Assembly (NCBI GenBank): GCA_011799875.1
Contig: CM022299.1
Span: forward strand, 341,746,307-341,810,306
Length of the DNA: 64,000 nucleotides
From: Thinopyrum elongatum
Lineage: Eukaryota; Streptophyta; Magnoliopsida; Poales; Poaceae
Direction: 5' to 3'
Every line of letters begins with the position of its first letter. The first letter of the stretch is position 1. The translations under genes and the position numbers were made by a program. Below the pieces are notes generated by a model. That model worked only from the letters and a program-made list of their open reading frames with translations, was not told where the DNA came from and made no database searches. This document shows positions 45,501 to 56,356 of the stretch, one piece after another.

Positions 45501-47035
45501 AACCTGCTCCTCTCTACGCCCGTTGGCGCCTGCCTGGCCTTGGTCATCATGGCTTGCATCACCGCAACCTCGTGAGGTTGGATACCTGCATAGAAATCTT
45601 CGCTCCTCAGGAGGCAGCCTAGGAAGGCCGCTCCCTCAGGAGGTCTTGGCATTGGCTGCCTCGCGAGGCTTGGCCCCTTCGCGAGGGTCTTGTCTTGTTG
45701 GTGTTGAAACTGGGCCCTACCAGGCCGTCGATGGAGCCATGCCATGGGCCGCAGGCAGGCAAGTCTGGGTACCCTGGTTCCCAGAACGCCGACACACGCA
45801 GAAAGAAATCAGCTGGTGGGCTGCTATATAGGTCTCGAGTGAGAACACCCCTCCATAGCTATTTAAGTTCCTCCACAAGAGGCTCCATGAATAAATCAAA
45901 ATCCTTTCCAGGACTTTTTGGACCTGGGATGAGCAAGGCCATCATGTAGTTTGATTCTTTGGTGTAGACATTTGGTGGCATGTTGTAAGGGATAACAAGC
46001 TCTGGCCACATGCTATATGTGGCGCTCTGGTGGCCAAATGGGTTAAATCCATCTGTAGCTAAGCCAAGTCTAATGTTTCTCGGGTCAGCAGCAAACTTTT
46101 TGTGTTTCTAATGTTTTCCAGTCACTACACTGAGATGGATGGCTCATTACATTCTGATCTCTGTACTCCTGGTTCCTAGAATGCCACAGTACATCCTCTC
46201 TTGTTTCAGCATCATGAAACAACCTCTGCAATCTTGGTATAATTGGAAAATGTCTTAGAACATTATCAGGAATGCTCTTCACAGCATCGCCATCTTTCCA
46301 TCTTGATGATTTGCATTTTGGGCATTCACTTAAGTTGTCATAATTCTTCTGGAACAGAACACCGTTATTCTTACAAACATGGATCATATCATATCCAATT
46401 CCAACTGCACGAAGGAAATTCTTCATTTTACTGTAGGTGTGTGGCAGCTCAGACGCATCTAGGAAAGATTTGAGAAAAGCAGCCAACATCGCATCGAATG
46501 ATTTGTTGGTCATCAGCTCAGATGTCTTCACCTTAAGAAAGGTGACCATAGCTGAGAATACTGACAGCTTATTTCCTGGGGTGACTGCCATGTTGCATTG
46601 TTCCAACATGCGGGCCCACCGTTTTTCTTCTGCAGGTGAAAGTTCATGAAATGCGCGGGCATTTCGTAGTATTGTTTCAATGTTGGTCAAACTCGTTGGC
46701 TCCGCCGCCACCACCTCCTCCTCCTCCTATTCCACCTGAGCATCAGGCAGATCAAGATGGTGATCTACTGCTTCCACATAGTCAGTAACATTGACGTTCA
46801 CAGCTTCACAATGATGAACCCACCTAGTATATGTGATCGACATCCCATACAAGTGTAGATGATTTTGCATAGTTGACTGGGGTCTTGTAACTGAATTCAT
46901 ACAATTGCTACACGGGCAGAGCACATCTGATTTCGGACCACCGTACTCAGCTCTGATAAAGTTCATGAAGTTTTCAACCCCCTCGACATATGCAGCGGAG
47001 AATCTTCGAGCAGAAGTTATCCAAGTCATGTCCAT
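42598..47035 (-). pseudogene. TNP2-type CACTA transposase gene, inactivated
   Basis: Minus-strand segments in order: 47035-46727, the transposase-associated domain with CPCSNCMN; TAG at 46727; 46724-46085, the N-terminal region (CPKCKSSRWKDG); a frameshift near 46110; then DPRNIRLGLATDGFNPFG...SMWPELVIPYNMPP and LLIPGPKSPGKDFD, the TNP2 core; TAG at 45859; a solo LTR (44880-45794) breaking FFLR|AVIIWCIND; 44879-43667, with LWDLEYWKDWDLRHNLYVMHIEKN and the DUF4218-like part; a frameshift near 43640; and 43245-42598, with the DUF4216-like WYNL...DEPFILANQA region and an acidic tail. TNP2 cuts and joins CACTA ends. This copy has two nonsense codons, two frameshifts and an insertion. Introns probably lie at about 43250-43600. 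Confidence 0.8.
44880..45794 (-). mobile_element. Solo LTR of the Tat-like Gypsy family inside TNP2
   Basis: 915 bp, plus-strand termini TATTGGATTCAGGG (expected TGTTGG...) and AACGCCGACA, homologous to the LTRs of elements I and II. The flanks CACAC (44875-44879) and CACGC (45795-45799) are a 5-bp target duplication with one transition. Taking out the LTR and one flank restores the TNP2 frame (FFLRAVIIWCIND), confirming the borders. No internal sequence remains, so LTR-LTR recombination has removed it. Confidence 0.85.
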
Positions 47036-47040
47036 CTATT

Positions 47041-47500
47041 AGACATACAAATTAGTTCTTCTACTAGAAATTACAGGAAAAACATATATGCTTTTTTATA
47101 AAGTCCAGAAAAAATACCTAGGTCGATGTCTAAAGCTATGGCAAGATATTTGGACAAGCAGATCTAAGTAACGAAATATATGTAAAGCTAATTCAGCAAA
47201 TAGATTTGAGTGCTAAATTATGGCAGGCTATTTCAGCAGTCAATGAGGCCGAGCACACAGCCATCGAAGGCCATCTCAGCAACAAAGATCAAGTATAAAA
47301 CGGTGTCGAGCTATTTCACCTAACAGATTGGCTACTAGACCATGGCAATCTAGTTCACAATAAATATATGGCAGGATATTTTAGCAACTAATCGGGCATG
47401 GCATGCCATCTTAGCAAAGCAGATTGAGTGCAGAATAGGGCAAGGAAGCTTCTTAAGTAGAGCATATTGACTGTAAACTATTTTGGCAAACAGTGAGATT
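47041..47500. repeat. Diverged short repeats upstream of TNP2
   Basis: Irregular copies of a TATGGCAGGATATTTTAGCA-like unit followed by AAACAGATTGAGTGC-like sequence (near 47135, 47218, 47341, 47372, 47398). They look like 5' subterminal repeats or a repeated leader of the transposase gene. Confidence 0.5.
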
Positions 47501-47870
47501 AACAGTGTCTATCAGCCAACATTCAGCGCTACTCCGACATGCATGGGGCCTCAGTCTAGAATGCGCGTACCATGGGAGAAGCTGACCGCCGTGCGTCTCC
47601 ACAAGAACATCGCCAGCAGTGGCGGCGCGGTTGGAGGACGGCAGTATACGAGAGCGTACTGTGGGAGCGAGAGGATCTTCGTGCGTCCCCTCGATGAACC
47701 GCGGCGCCGACGTATCGGCGCAGCGGGGAGGGCGGCTTTGGCAGAGCGAATGGAGTGGAGGGGGCCGGGGGGAGGGGGTTTGGGGAATATTATTGGCTAG
47801 TTAGCCGAAGGGCAGTTGAATTTGGGATTTCGGGGGAATTTTCGCGCGGTGGGCAGGGAGTTTGGCGCAT
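47501..47870 (-). promoter_or_regulatory. GC-rich upstream region of the TNP2 gene
   Basis: A GC-rich block (47560-47790) with G-rich runs, then GAATTTGGGATTTCGGGGG, adjoining the presumed lost right end of the CACTA element. Short plus-strand frames here are not convincing. Confidence 0.35.
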
Positions 47871-49964
47871 GGTCGGTTTCTCCAAATGTGGTCCCATGTG
47901 TCAGTGAAGAGGCAAGCCGAAGCGCGTCCCGTTTGCGTGAGCCGTGTGCAGGACCGGCCGTGTGAGGGGTGCAATGCGACCGCGACAGGTGTGCTGTGAG
48001 TGTACCTCCTTTTTCCTTTTAAACTTGGTACTTCACGCGATCTATTGATATACTACTAGTAATCCGGTAATCCCGACTAAAACGGCGCGGCCGGGTCTTT
48101 TCCCGCGCGATATGTTGGGAGGTTGGCTTAGTTGGTTTTTTTAGGACTTTATTTTTTAGGACAAGGCTTAGTTGGTTTGACAGACAGAGCGAGAGAAAGA
48201 TGTGAGATGCGTGAATGTGTAGTGGACGTACTATTGGAGTGCCTAAGATAAATTGTGTATGTATACCTATGTGTTTATTTACTTTGCATGTTAGCTTTGT
48301 CTCGGGTCAAACCTTCTAAACTTAGAACAAGTTTATACACACAAAAATGAATCATCATTCAATATATTTTCATACAATATATCTTACTATTATTGTGAAA
48401 GTTCATATACACCGGACGAGATTCATGCAAACATGGCAGATTTTCATTACATTTCGAACTTTTATAGGACAGAAAAAGAAAAGAAACCCGACCCTAAACC
48501 TATTATACGGCGATGACCGATGTCCATTTTCCTTTGTACTTTCGCATCGGCGACGACATCCTCCATCTGCCGTCTCCATGAACGGCGGCAGGGTTCAAGA
48601 CCCATGAAGTGAAGGTGCGGTCTCCGGTGAGGAAGAGTAGAACACAGGAGACGGACCGACCAGTTGGCACACCATGCCCTGCCGCCTCCCATGCCCTACT
48701 CATCCTCGGAGGAGTCCCCGACCTCGGCGGTGCCGGTGCACGTGAGGTCGATGATGATGGACGTGGACGGTCCGTCGCTTCACCTGCCACATGCGCCACC
48801 GAATGTTGGACGGTGGCAAGTAGGATGTGTGGCAGGCGGTGCTCCCGTCATCAGCCGCCAGCATGGCCACTGCTTGTGCGATCGCGTTCGCGTCCGGCTA
48901 CGCCAGTATTGCGTTGCGAGCGGCGAGTTGAGCGAGGGCAGCGACCTCGAGCTTCATCCCCGAAGACAACCTCTCCCGCAGAGCATTCCCGCTCGCGGTC
49001 ATGGTGGATGTGGTGCCAGGTAGGAGGATGCACTATGGTGTGGAGTTTAGTTGGGCATTGCCGCTTTAAGTAGCGCATTCCGGTGAGGCCAAGCATCCGG
49101 GTGCATCAATAAGTCACCGGAGTTGGTTCCTCAGGCAGCGAGCCTGCTGAATGACGGCATACGAACGGACGGCATGAATGCAGGCAGCTAGCACCGGCTG
49201 GGAATGCACGCGCGCGACGGGGCGAGGGACGAGGGTTTTTTGTGTGCCAGGATAGTCAGCTGCGGGCGTGTCAACGTTGGACATGCCCTTTGCTCACATG
49301 CAATTCCACATGTCATTGAAAGATGACCCGACATGGTCTCAGGTCCTGGGGGTTCAGTTAGGCGTGCTAGAACACTCCGCGGACGCGTTGCGGCGCGTGC
49401 GCACTTCGTCACCCCGTGCATCCTCGACGAGCCGGGTGTTGATCTGTTGGTCGTGCCACAGCGGCAGCGCCATCCTCGGCACCCTAAAGCCGAGCGTGTA
49501 CAGCGGCAATGAGCATGTCGCTCATCGCGGTCGCCATGCCTAGAGGCGGTGCGGGAGCTGCGCCACGTTGCTGGCCCCCACGACCCACATGAATGGTTGC
49601 CGATGGCGAGGAGGTCGTGGGCCAGCTCCTCCATTGGACTAGTCTGCGCCATGTCATCCCGACAGGTGTGCCCCACATGTCGGTTTCCCTGTTTTCCCGG
49701 ACAAATTCGAGCGTCAGTATGGCCTCATTAACACTCGGCCGACCTCTCTCTTCTAGTCTAGTAGTATCCGTAAATGACGCGGGCGGGGGAGGGGGACGGG
49801 CGTCGGTTTGCTCTCAACTGCGGTCCCACTAGCGAGCAAAAACGCAAGACGAAGCGCGTTCCATTCGGTGAGCGATGTGCAGGGTCCACCGTGCCGGGGT
49901 GCAACGCGAACGCGACAAGAGTGATGTACACCGTCCATTCCTTATGAACTTGCATACTTCGAGT
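47871..49964. other. Host-like DNA with promoter-like repeats; no supported gene
   Basis: Segments at 47886-48020 and 49818-49940 are diverged copies of one module (GTCCCA..., GAAGCGCGT, GGGTGCAA-GCGA-CGCGACA, then TGTACC). A third copy starts near 51886. Between them, 48590-49680 is GC-rich with overlapping frames on both strands but none with a recognisable domain or clear codon bias. A weak Stowaway-like remnant lies at about 48265-48310. Confidence 0.35.
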
Positions 49965-50612
49965 ACTCCTTTTTTTAACACAGTACAGACGCAAGCGCTC
50001 ATATATGTGCACATACACTCACCCCTATGAATGCACACACGCACACCCTACCTCTATGAGCACCTTCGAGAGACTGAGCCGTCATATCTATAATATATCT
50101 CTACTCTTATCTCTACTCTTGGTGATGATGGTGTGCCTGCCATCTTGCAATATAGACCGTCTGATCTATATCTGACGGATAGAAAGTAAACTATGGCAAT
50201 TTTGCAAAAAGACACCCGCACCTATCTCGTTCATCCTTATCTCCCACAACTTCATTGTTGAGTAATTAAAAAAGGAAGCCTCTGGAACAATCTGGCATGG
50301 TGGCCGCTGCCGGCGTCGTCCATCCCCATGCCTCTGCTAAGTCTGACCAACAATCACCACCGCGCCACACTCCTCCTCACCTTATCTCTCATCTTTCTCA
50401 AGATATCATTTTTCGCTAAAATTCTCGATATACCATTTTTTTCAATGAAATTCTCGAGATATCATTAGTTTTTACACATGGGATTACTCCTGCATGGGTC
50501 AATCACAACAGGCATTTTGTAAAAAAATGCATCCTGATGTTTCGTGCAATGCACAGGCATCTTGCTAGTCATCTTGAGATTTACGAAGTCACCGCCTCGT
50601 CGTCGACAGGAA
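49965..50612. mobile_element. Dispersed Triticeae repeat (SINE/MITE-like), split by a Helitron
   Basis: The left part, TTTTTTTAACACAGTACAGACGC through GAGACTGAGCCGTCATA (to 50086), and the right part, TCATCTTGAGATTTACGAAG (from 50569), join into one sequence recalled as a frequent Triticeae repeat. Class uncertain. Outer borders are approximate. Confidence 0.5.
50087..50568 (+). mobile_element. Small non-autonomous Helitron (482 bp)
   Basis: It starts TCTATAATATATCTCTACTC after an A and ends GGCATCTTGCTAG before a T, i.e. insertion between A and T without duplication. A hairpin GTGCAATGCAC (50544-50554) lies 10 bases before the CTAG end. Joining the flanks across it restores the host repeat (CATA|TCATCTTGAG). 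The 5' TC, 3' hairpin, CTAG and A|T target are the Helitron hallmarks. It has no coding capacity. Confidence 0.8.
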
Positions 50613-50903
50613 TGGTGGGGAGGTCCGGACATCTGCCACGTGAAACTTTGAAACTTTGGTCCCATCCCACCCCACAACTCTCCAGGCTCCAGTCGTCCGG
50701 CTTTGCAAATTCCACACAGTCAAAACCGATTGACCGGTCGTCACCGGAACCACTATTCACACCAGAACCTTCGCTGCTCGGCCTACGCCAGCTACTTGCC
50801 GGCCGGTCACCACTGACCCAAAACCACACCTACTCTCCAGCCCATTCCCCCACCTTTCGGTCCCCTAGCCCGCATCAGTCGTCCCCTAGTTTGCCGGAAA
50901 GCC

Positions 50904-51641
50904 ATGGTGCGCCGTAAGATCACGTACTACAAGATGCTGATGCTAGAGCGCTGCGCAGAAATCGCGGCGGCGGTCGGCGCCACAGACCTCCGTTCCCAAG
51001 CTCGCTTTGCGGCAGCCCAATCCCCGAGTTCTATGGAGCCAAGCTCCAAGGAGGAGGAAGCCAATCCAATGTTCATGGCGGAGGTCGCGGCGCAGAAGGC
51101 CCCCAATGCGTATGAGATGATGGATGTCGACTTCGTGCCGGCGTCCGGGTCCCCCATGGTGCAGGCGGACCAGCGGTTCAACTTGGCGATCCTAAACGAG
51201 GACCGGGAGGCGAAGGCTCAACTCAACGCGAAGCGCACGGATGCCGCTGCCATCGAGGCCCTCCTGCAGGCAGAACCGAATGTCGTGGACGTGAACCAGG
51301 CGGCGGAGGCTCAACCTGACGCGGAGCGCGCGGATGCCGCTGCCATCGAGGCCCTCCCACAGGCGGAACCGGACGTCCTGGACTTGAACCGGGCGGCCGA
51401 GGCTCAACTCGACATGGAGCGCGCGGATGCCGCTGCCATCGAGGCCCTCCTGTAGGCGGAACCGAACATCATGGACGTGAACCGGGCGGTGCTCGTGTTC
51501 GTGCAGAGCGCCCGCACGCTTCGCGTGAATGAGTAGCTGGAGGCCGAGGACAACCACGGTGCGGAGACACACGTCGGCAGCTTCGGCTAGTTCACACCGG
51601 CAGCCAAAGACGACGAGACCATGTCATTCCGCGAGCAATGA
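50904..51641 (+). pseudogene. Broken gene of the 'MVRRKIT' plant protein family with 31-residue repeats
   Basis: The ATG opens MVRRKITYYKMLMLERCAEI and the frame runs to TAG at 51453. The same frame then goes on through TAG at 51534 and 51588 to a TGA at 51639, so the ancestral gene had about 245 codons. From residue 106 a 31-residue unit (93 bp; RADAAAIEALLQAEPNVVD core) is repeated three times (51219-51311, 51312-51404, 51405-51497). The TAG at 51453 stands where the first two units have CAG, a direct proof of CAG to TAG change. The N-terminus resembles the gene at 5680. The sequence is Ala/Glu-rich, probably helical, with no known domain. Function unknown. Confidence 0.6.
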
Positions 51642-52830
51642 TAGTTTTTCTTTATGTTGTTGTTTTTAGGGATCTTTTGCTGTGTAAAAACATATATTTA
51701 TGCAAGTCGCCTGACTTTCAACATTTGGGTCAGTCGACCATTTCAGGTGGTTGGATGAATATCCTACGTCTCCTAACCCTTCTTCTTCCTCACCTCTTCT
51801 TCTTCCCCAACAGACCACCGCCCGGGCCGCACGGATCTTCCCCAACATGCGGTTGGATAAACATACTGTATGAACGAAAATTATGTGTCAGCGGTAGGAT
51901 GGCTGATTTTAGTTTGATCACATGCGATAGCACGTGTCAGTGAGGGTGCGTTCCCTTGGTTGGGTTTGCGGCGTGGAGGAGCGACTGTGTGAGGGTGCGG
52001 TGCGACCGAGACAGCCGTGCACAAGTGTACCTCCTTTTCATTTTGAAAAACTTTAGGCAAGCTTGGAAAAAATGTGTGCAAAGTATGGCAATGCAAGGCC
52101 TAGACCCAAACAGGATACAAGTACATACTACTTGTGTTAAAAAGAAAGGAGGGGTTCTCCTTCGCGGGATTGATCGATACAGATCCTCATTTGACGTGTC
52201 AATTAATGGGTATTTTTTCTCCAACGCCCAAAGAGCTAACCATCTCACTCCTCATTGCTTGATTAATGCAGCGCCATGCAAACCAACCTTCTCACTTCCG
52301 CATGCATGCAAGGGTATATTAATGTCCTTGGTTGCTAGTACGAGGCAAACCCCATCAATTTTGCCTCGATTAGTGTTAGTGGCCTTCTGCAAATTGTAAT
52401 TTTGATACGGCCTTGTATACAAAAAAATGGAGGTAGTAACTATTTGACTTCCCTCCCCATTGCGGTGACATCGATGATATCTCGAAAGTGGTTGCTTTGG
52501 CGAAGTGCGTTCGACGGAGCACACCGTTGAGGGAGACCACGGTAAGTCATTCGCAAGTGCCGCCTCCAAGCCGAGACAACCGCCTTCTTTGCATCTAGGA
52601 AGTCTGTTGAACCAAAGGAGGCGTAAATGTACTACTACACAATAGCGTCGTCCGTCCAGCTTAGTGTGGTAAGGTGGTTTCTCGAAGAAGACGATGGAGA
52701 AGCGGAGTCGGCGAAGAGTGAAATGATGGTTGCTTCGTCCGTGCTTTCTGATTTGACGCCTCACCGCTTTGTGATTTTTGATAGAAGGGACAGGGGAGTA
52801 GACTATGTGCTCTATACTGTACATGCGTCC
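51642..52830. other. Downstream flank of the MVRRKIT-type gene; dispersed repeats
   Basis: No gene was found. It contains the third copy of the promoter-like module (51886-52040, GTGTCAGTGAGGGTGCG... GTGTACCTCCTTTTC) and a segment at 52690-52742 (GAAGAGTG...ATGGTTGCTTCGTCCG) that matches 13110 and 22391. The Fatima-like element begins at 52831 with expected target duplication CGTCC (52826-52830). Confidence 0.4.
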
Positions 52831-55740
52831 TGTGACGCCCCTGGCTCAATCGTGCACTAATCAAACACGCAAATGCACATGATCAAGCCTAAGGACTCAC
52901 GGGAAGATATCACAACACAACTCTAAAACATAAATAAAGTCATACAAGCTTTATATTACAAGCCAGGGGCCTCGAGGGCTCGAATACATAAGCTTGTGTA
53001 CAAGCGTCAGTGGAAGCATCAGAATATCTGAGTACAGATATTAAAAGAGAAACAGAAAGGCCTTTAGAAAGGCGGGGCAAAATAAAACACTACGATCGAA
53101 AGGAGCAGGCCTCCTGCCTGGGACCCTCCGAACCTACTCCTGATCGTCAGTCAACTCGTAGCAGTATCCACCCTCGGGGTAGTAGTAGCGATCGTCGGCG
53201 GGGACAGCTATCTCAGGAGCTCCGTCATCTTGGTCACGACAAACTGATATGGGTAGAAAAGGAAAACAAAGCAACCGTGAGTACTCAGAAGTACTCAGCA
53301 AGCAAGGATCTACACTACATATGCAACATTTTCAAAGAGAGGCTGTATATGTGGACTGGGCTGCAGAAATGCCAGAATAGAGAGGAAAGCCTAGTCCTAT
53401 CGAAGACTAGCATCTTCATCGGTCTTGCAGCAATAGAAGAGAGCAGAACAGATCAATATAAAGTAGCAGTATCATTAAGTCTCAACCTCACCCAGAGATC
53501 CTTTCTCGACTCCCTGCGAGAAAGCAATCCCAGAGCCATACAGTCATCAACCTCGTCCTGAGATCCCTTCTTGACTCCCTGCGAGAAGCAATCCCAGAGC
53601 CATAGTATCCAAGTATCCAGTTCTAATTGTATCAATCAGGATACAACTCCGAGTGTCCTTTACCGTAGGACCGGCTATCGATAGAAGTTTTCTTCCCTGC
53701 AGGGGTGCACCAACTTACCCAACACGCTCGATTAACTCCGGCCGGACACACTTTCCTGGGTCATGCCCAGCCTCGGCCAAACGACACACCGCAGCCCTAC
53801 CTAGAGCTCAGCAGAGAGGTCCCCGCCGGTCTACATCCTAAGTGCTCAGGGGTCTTGGACCATCGCCCTGTGCACTCCGGGTCGTTGCGAGCAGGGTGAA
53901 GCCAGGCACCCGAAGGGCGATGGTCCGTCCCGGCCGCAAGGCTGAACTAGACGTCTGACAGAGCTTTCGGCTGATGCTACGATGCAGAACGCCCATACTA
54001 TGCCCACGTGATGGTTAGTGCTATCAGGCCAGAGGCCTGCTCAGATCAAATATCCAAATCGCTAGTACCTTGGGCTTGCGGTAACGAGCAGAGACTCACG
54101 AAAGATGTGACCCCGTCGCCCCGTCTCGAGGACTTGCGGCAAGGGCCAAGAATGCCCGGCCACGCCTCGTATTCTCACTCGGGCACCACACAGGCACCCG
54201 TCTTCACAACACTCGCCTCTCAGGCGCACGCGGGTACCCCTCAGGGTCGACCCGCCTATCCAAGTAATAGTGTAAAGTCCAAGTATCCGTGTGTCTATAA
54301 CATCAGGGGAATCTGAGGTATCACCCTCATTGAATTCCCACTCGATGTATCCATCAAGGTGAACTCGGAGGAATCACCCTTGATGGGTTCACACTTGATG
54401 TGTTGCACGACAGTGTCATTACCGGAAGTGGTGAAGGAGGAATCACCCTCGATGACCACGACTGAATAGCTACTCTACAGAGTTAACATCAGAAGTGCTA
54501 CACGAGGTATCACCCTCTACACTCGATAGTAACACTGCAGTGTCGTTACAACTAAGGGGGTGATGTGCGGTGCCGGGGCCTGGTCTTCAATCCCGTTGAT
54601 CGGGTCTTCGGATAATCCAGCGGGGCAGTCAGGATAAGTGGGGTCACTGATAGGTCTCTACCCAGCCTATACTAAGCAGTTTAGGATATGCAGGTAATTA
54701 TCAACAGCAGGTTACAGTAAACAGGCTATGCATCAAAATAGGTATAGTAGTAGCAGCAGCAATTCTAATGCAAGCATGAGAAAATAGAATGGGCGATATC
54801 TGGATGATCAAAGGGGGGGGGCTTGCCTGGTTGCTCGGCGGCAAGGGCAAAGTCGTCAACGGTGGCGTCAGTCTTCAGGACATCGTCAGCGGTCTCGGGG
54901 TCTAGCGAATAGGAAGAGGGGGAAGAAACAGTAAATACTAGCAAAGAGATGCGTGACAAATACGATACACGGTGCTAGGGGTGACCTATCGTAGTGCTAC
55001 ACGACATAGGTGAAGGGGGAATAACATCCGGGAAAGTTTCCCCGAAGTTGCATTTTCGGACAGGCGAACCGGAGGGGGAAAGTTCCATGTTCAGGTAGTT
55101 AGAGACGTGCGACGGACGAACGGACCGCGAATTCGGGTTCGTCTCGTCGTTTTGAGCAACTTTCCTGTACAAAGTTTTTCCATCGGAGTTACGGATTATT
55201 TAATATGAATTTATAAAGATTTAAACAATTTCTGGAATTTAATTAATTTATTAAATCAACATTATCCGAAACAGTAGTTGATGACGTCAGCATGACATCA
55301 TGCTGACGTCAGCACAATCTGACAGGTGGGGTCCACCTGTCATAGACTGGTTAGTTAATTAGTGATTAAATAATTAATTAATACTTAATTAAACTAATTA
55401 ACTAAATTAGATTAACCTAAATAGGGTTAATTAACTTAATTAATTAATTAATAATTTCAATAATTCTATTTTATTTTTATTTATTTATTTTAATCATTTT
55501 TAGGGGCTGGGCCCCGCTTGTCATTGGGCCAGGGGGGAACTGGGCCCACTGGTCTGTGGCATGGGGCCACGGGCGCGGGCCACGGGCGCGGCGCGCGTGC
55601 GCGGGAGTGTGCGTGTGTGTGTGCGCGCAGGTGGCGGCAGGGGCGCGGCGACGCGGGCGGCAGCCCGTGCGCGCGGGCGAGCGCGGTGCACGCGTGTGCG
55701 TGGCCAGGCACGGCTGGGCGCGGTCGGCGCGTGGGTGCGT
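52831..55740 (-). repeat. 3' LTR of the Fatima-like element (part matched by the other LTR)
   Basis: The stated span is the portion that aligns with 61098-64000. The LTR continues rightward to an unclear border between about 56050 and 56350. Contents include an AT-rich TTAATTAA block (55360-55460), a perfect TGACGTCA-containing palindrome (55282-55311) and a very GC-rich segment after 55500. Open frames in the LTR are present in both copies but look like chance. Confidence 0.8.
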
Positions 55741-56356
55741 GCGCAGAGCGAGGCAGAGGAGAAGGGGGGCTCACAAGGGGTGGTAGGGTACGGGGCAGCG
55801 GTGCACGAGGAGGACGGCGACGGGGTTCGGCGACGGCGGGGCGGCGTCGGGCGGCGGGGCGCCGTCGGGCCGAGGCGGCGAGGCACGAGCGAGGGGCGCG
55901 TCGGGCCGACGCCCGATCCAGAATGGATCGGGGGGGGAGCGAGGGGGGGTTGTGTTGGTGGGGGGGGATTAGGGTTCGGTGGCCTCCTGGGGGAGGCCAT
56001 ATAGGGGAGGGGGAGCTGGACCGGCCTGGTGGCCGTGGCCCAGTTGGGCCGGGGGGGATTTTCTCTTTTTTTTCTGTTTTGTTTTCTTTTCTTTTGTCTT
56101 TTCTTTTATTTATTCACATATCTCTGTTTAGTAAATTGTTAGGCCTCAAATTGAATTTTGTAAAACATAGGAATTGTTCCAATAATTACTAGGCATCCTC
56201 TACTACTACCAAAAATTAGTTTGGAGTCAATTTGAGTTCACACAATTTTTATAATAAATAAAATGCATTAATCCTTACTGTTTTGGTAAAGTTTGAGCCA
56301 CCTAATTAATTTATTCATTGTTGGTTACAATTTTAGAATGGTCTCTGCAATATTTG

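Larger units (their letters stand above)
37236..47870 (-). mobile_element. CACTA (En/Spm) DNA transposon, degenerate
   Basis: The left end is a canonical terminus CACTACAAAAAAAAGACAC at 37236. Inside are subterminal short repeats, a tandem array, a plus-strand GRF zinc-finger gene and a minus-strand TNP2 transposase gene (42598-47035). The 5' end of TNP2 and its GC-rich upstream region (47500-47870) lie at the right, but no matching TIR (ending GTAGTG) was found there, so the right end appears lost near 47870. The abundance of this terminus in wheat is from memory (Jorge-like); the superfamily call rests on the TIR and the transposase. Confidence 0.75.

Noticed and set aside
48265..48480. Possible third Stowaway MITE
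   Set aside because: Only a short stretch resembles the MITE at 9967 (ATTTACTTTGCATGTTAGC). No matching inverted end or TA duplication could be found.
48590..49680. Possible host gene with frames of 120-160 codons on both strands
   Set aside because: No domain, no consistent frame, splice sites or homologous copy. GC-rich composition alone can explain the frames.
53010..53561. 183-codon frame in the LTR, partly repeated at 61544-61828
   Set aside because: Present in both LTRs because they are duplicates. Differences between copies show no bias toward silent changes, and no domain is recognisable.
55518..56192. 224-codon frame and overlapping frames in very GC-rich DNA
   Set aside because: This is within or next to the Fatima-like LTR. 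The frames are Arg/Gly- or Pro/Ala-rich in all phases, a base-composition effect, and have no domain.
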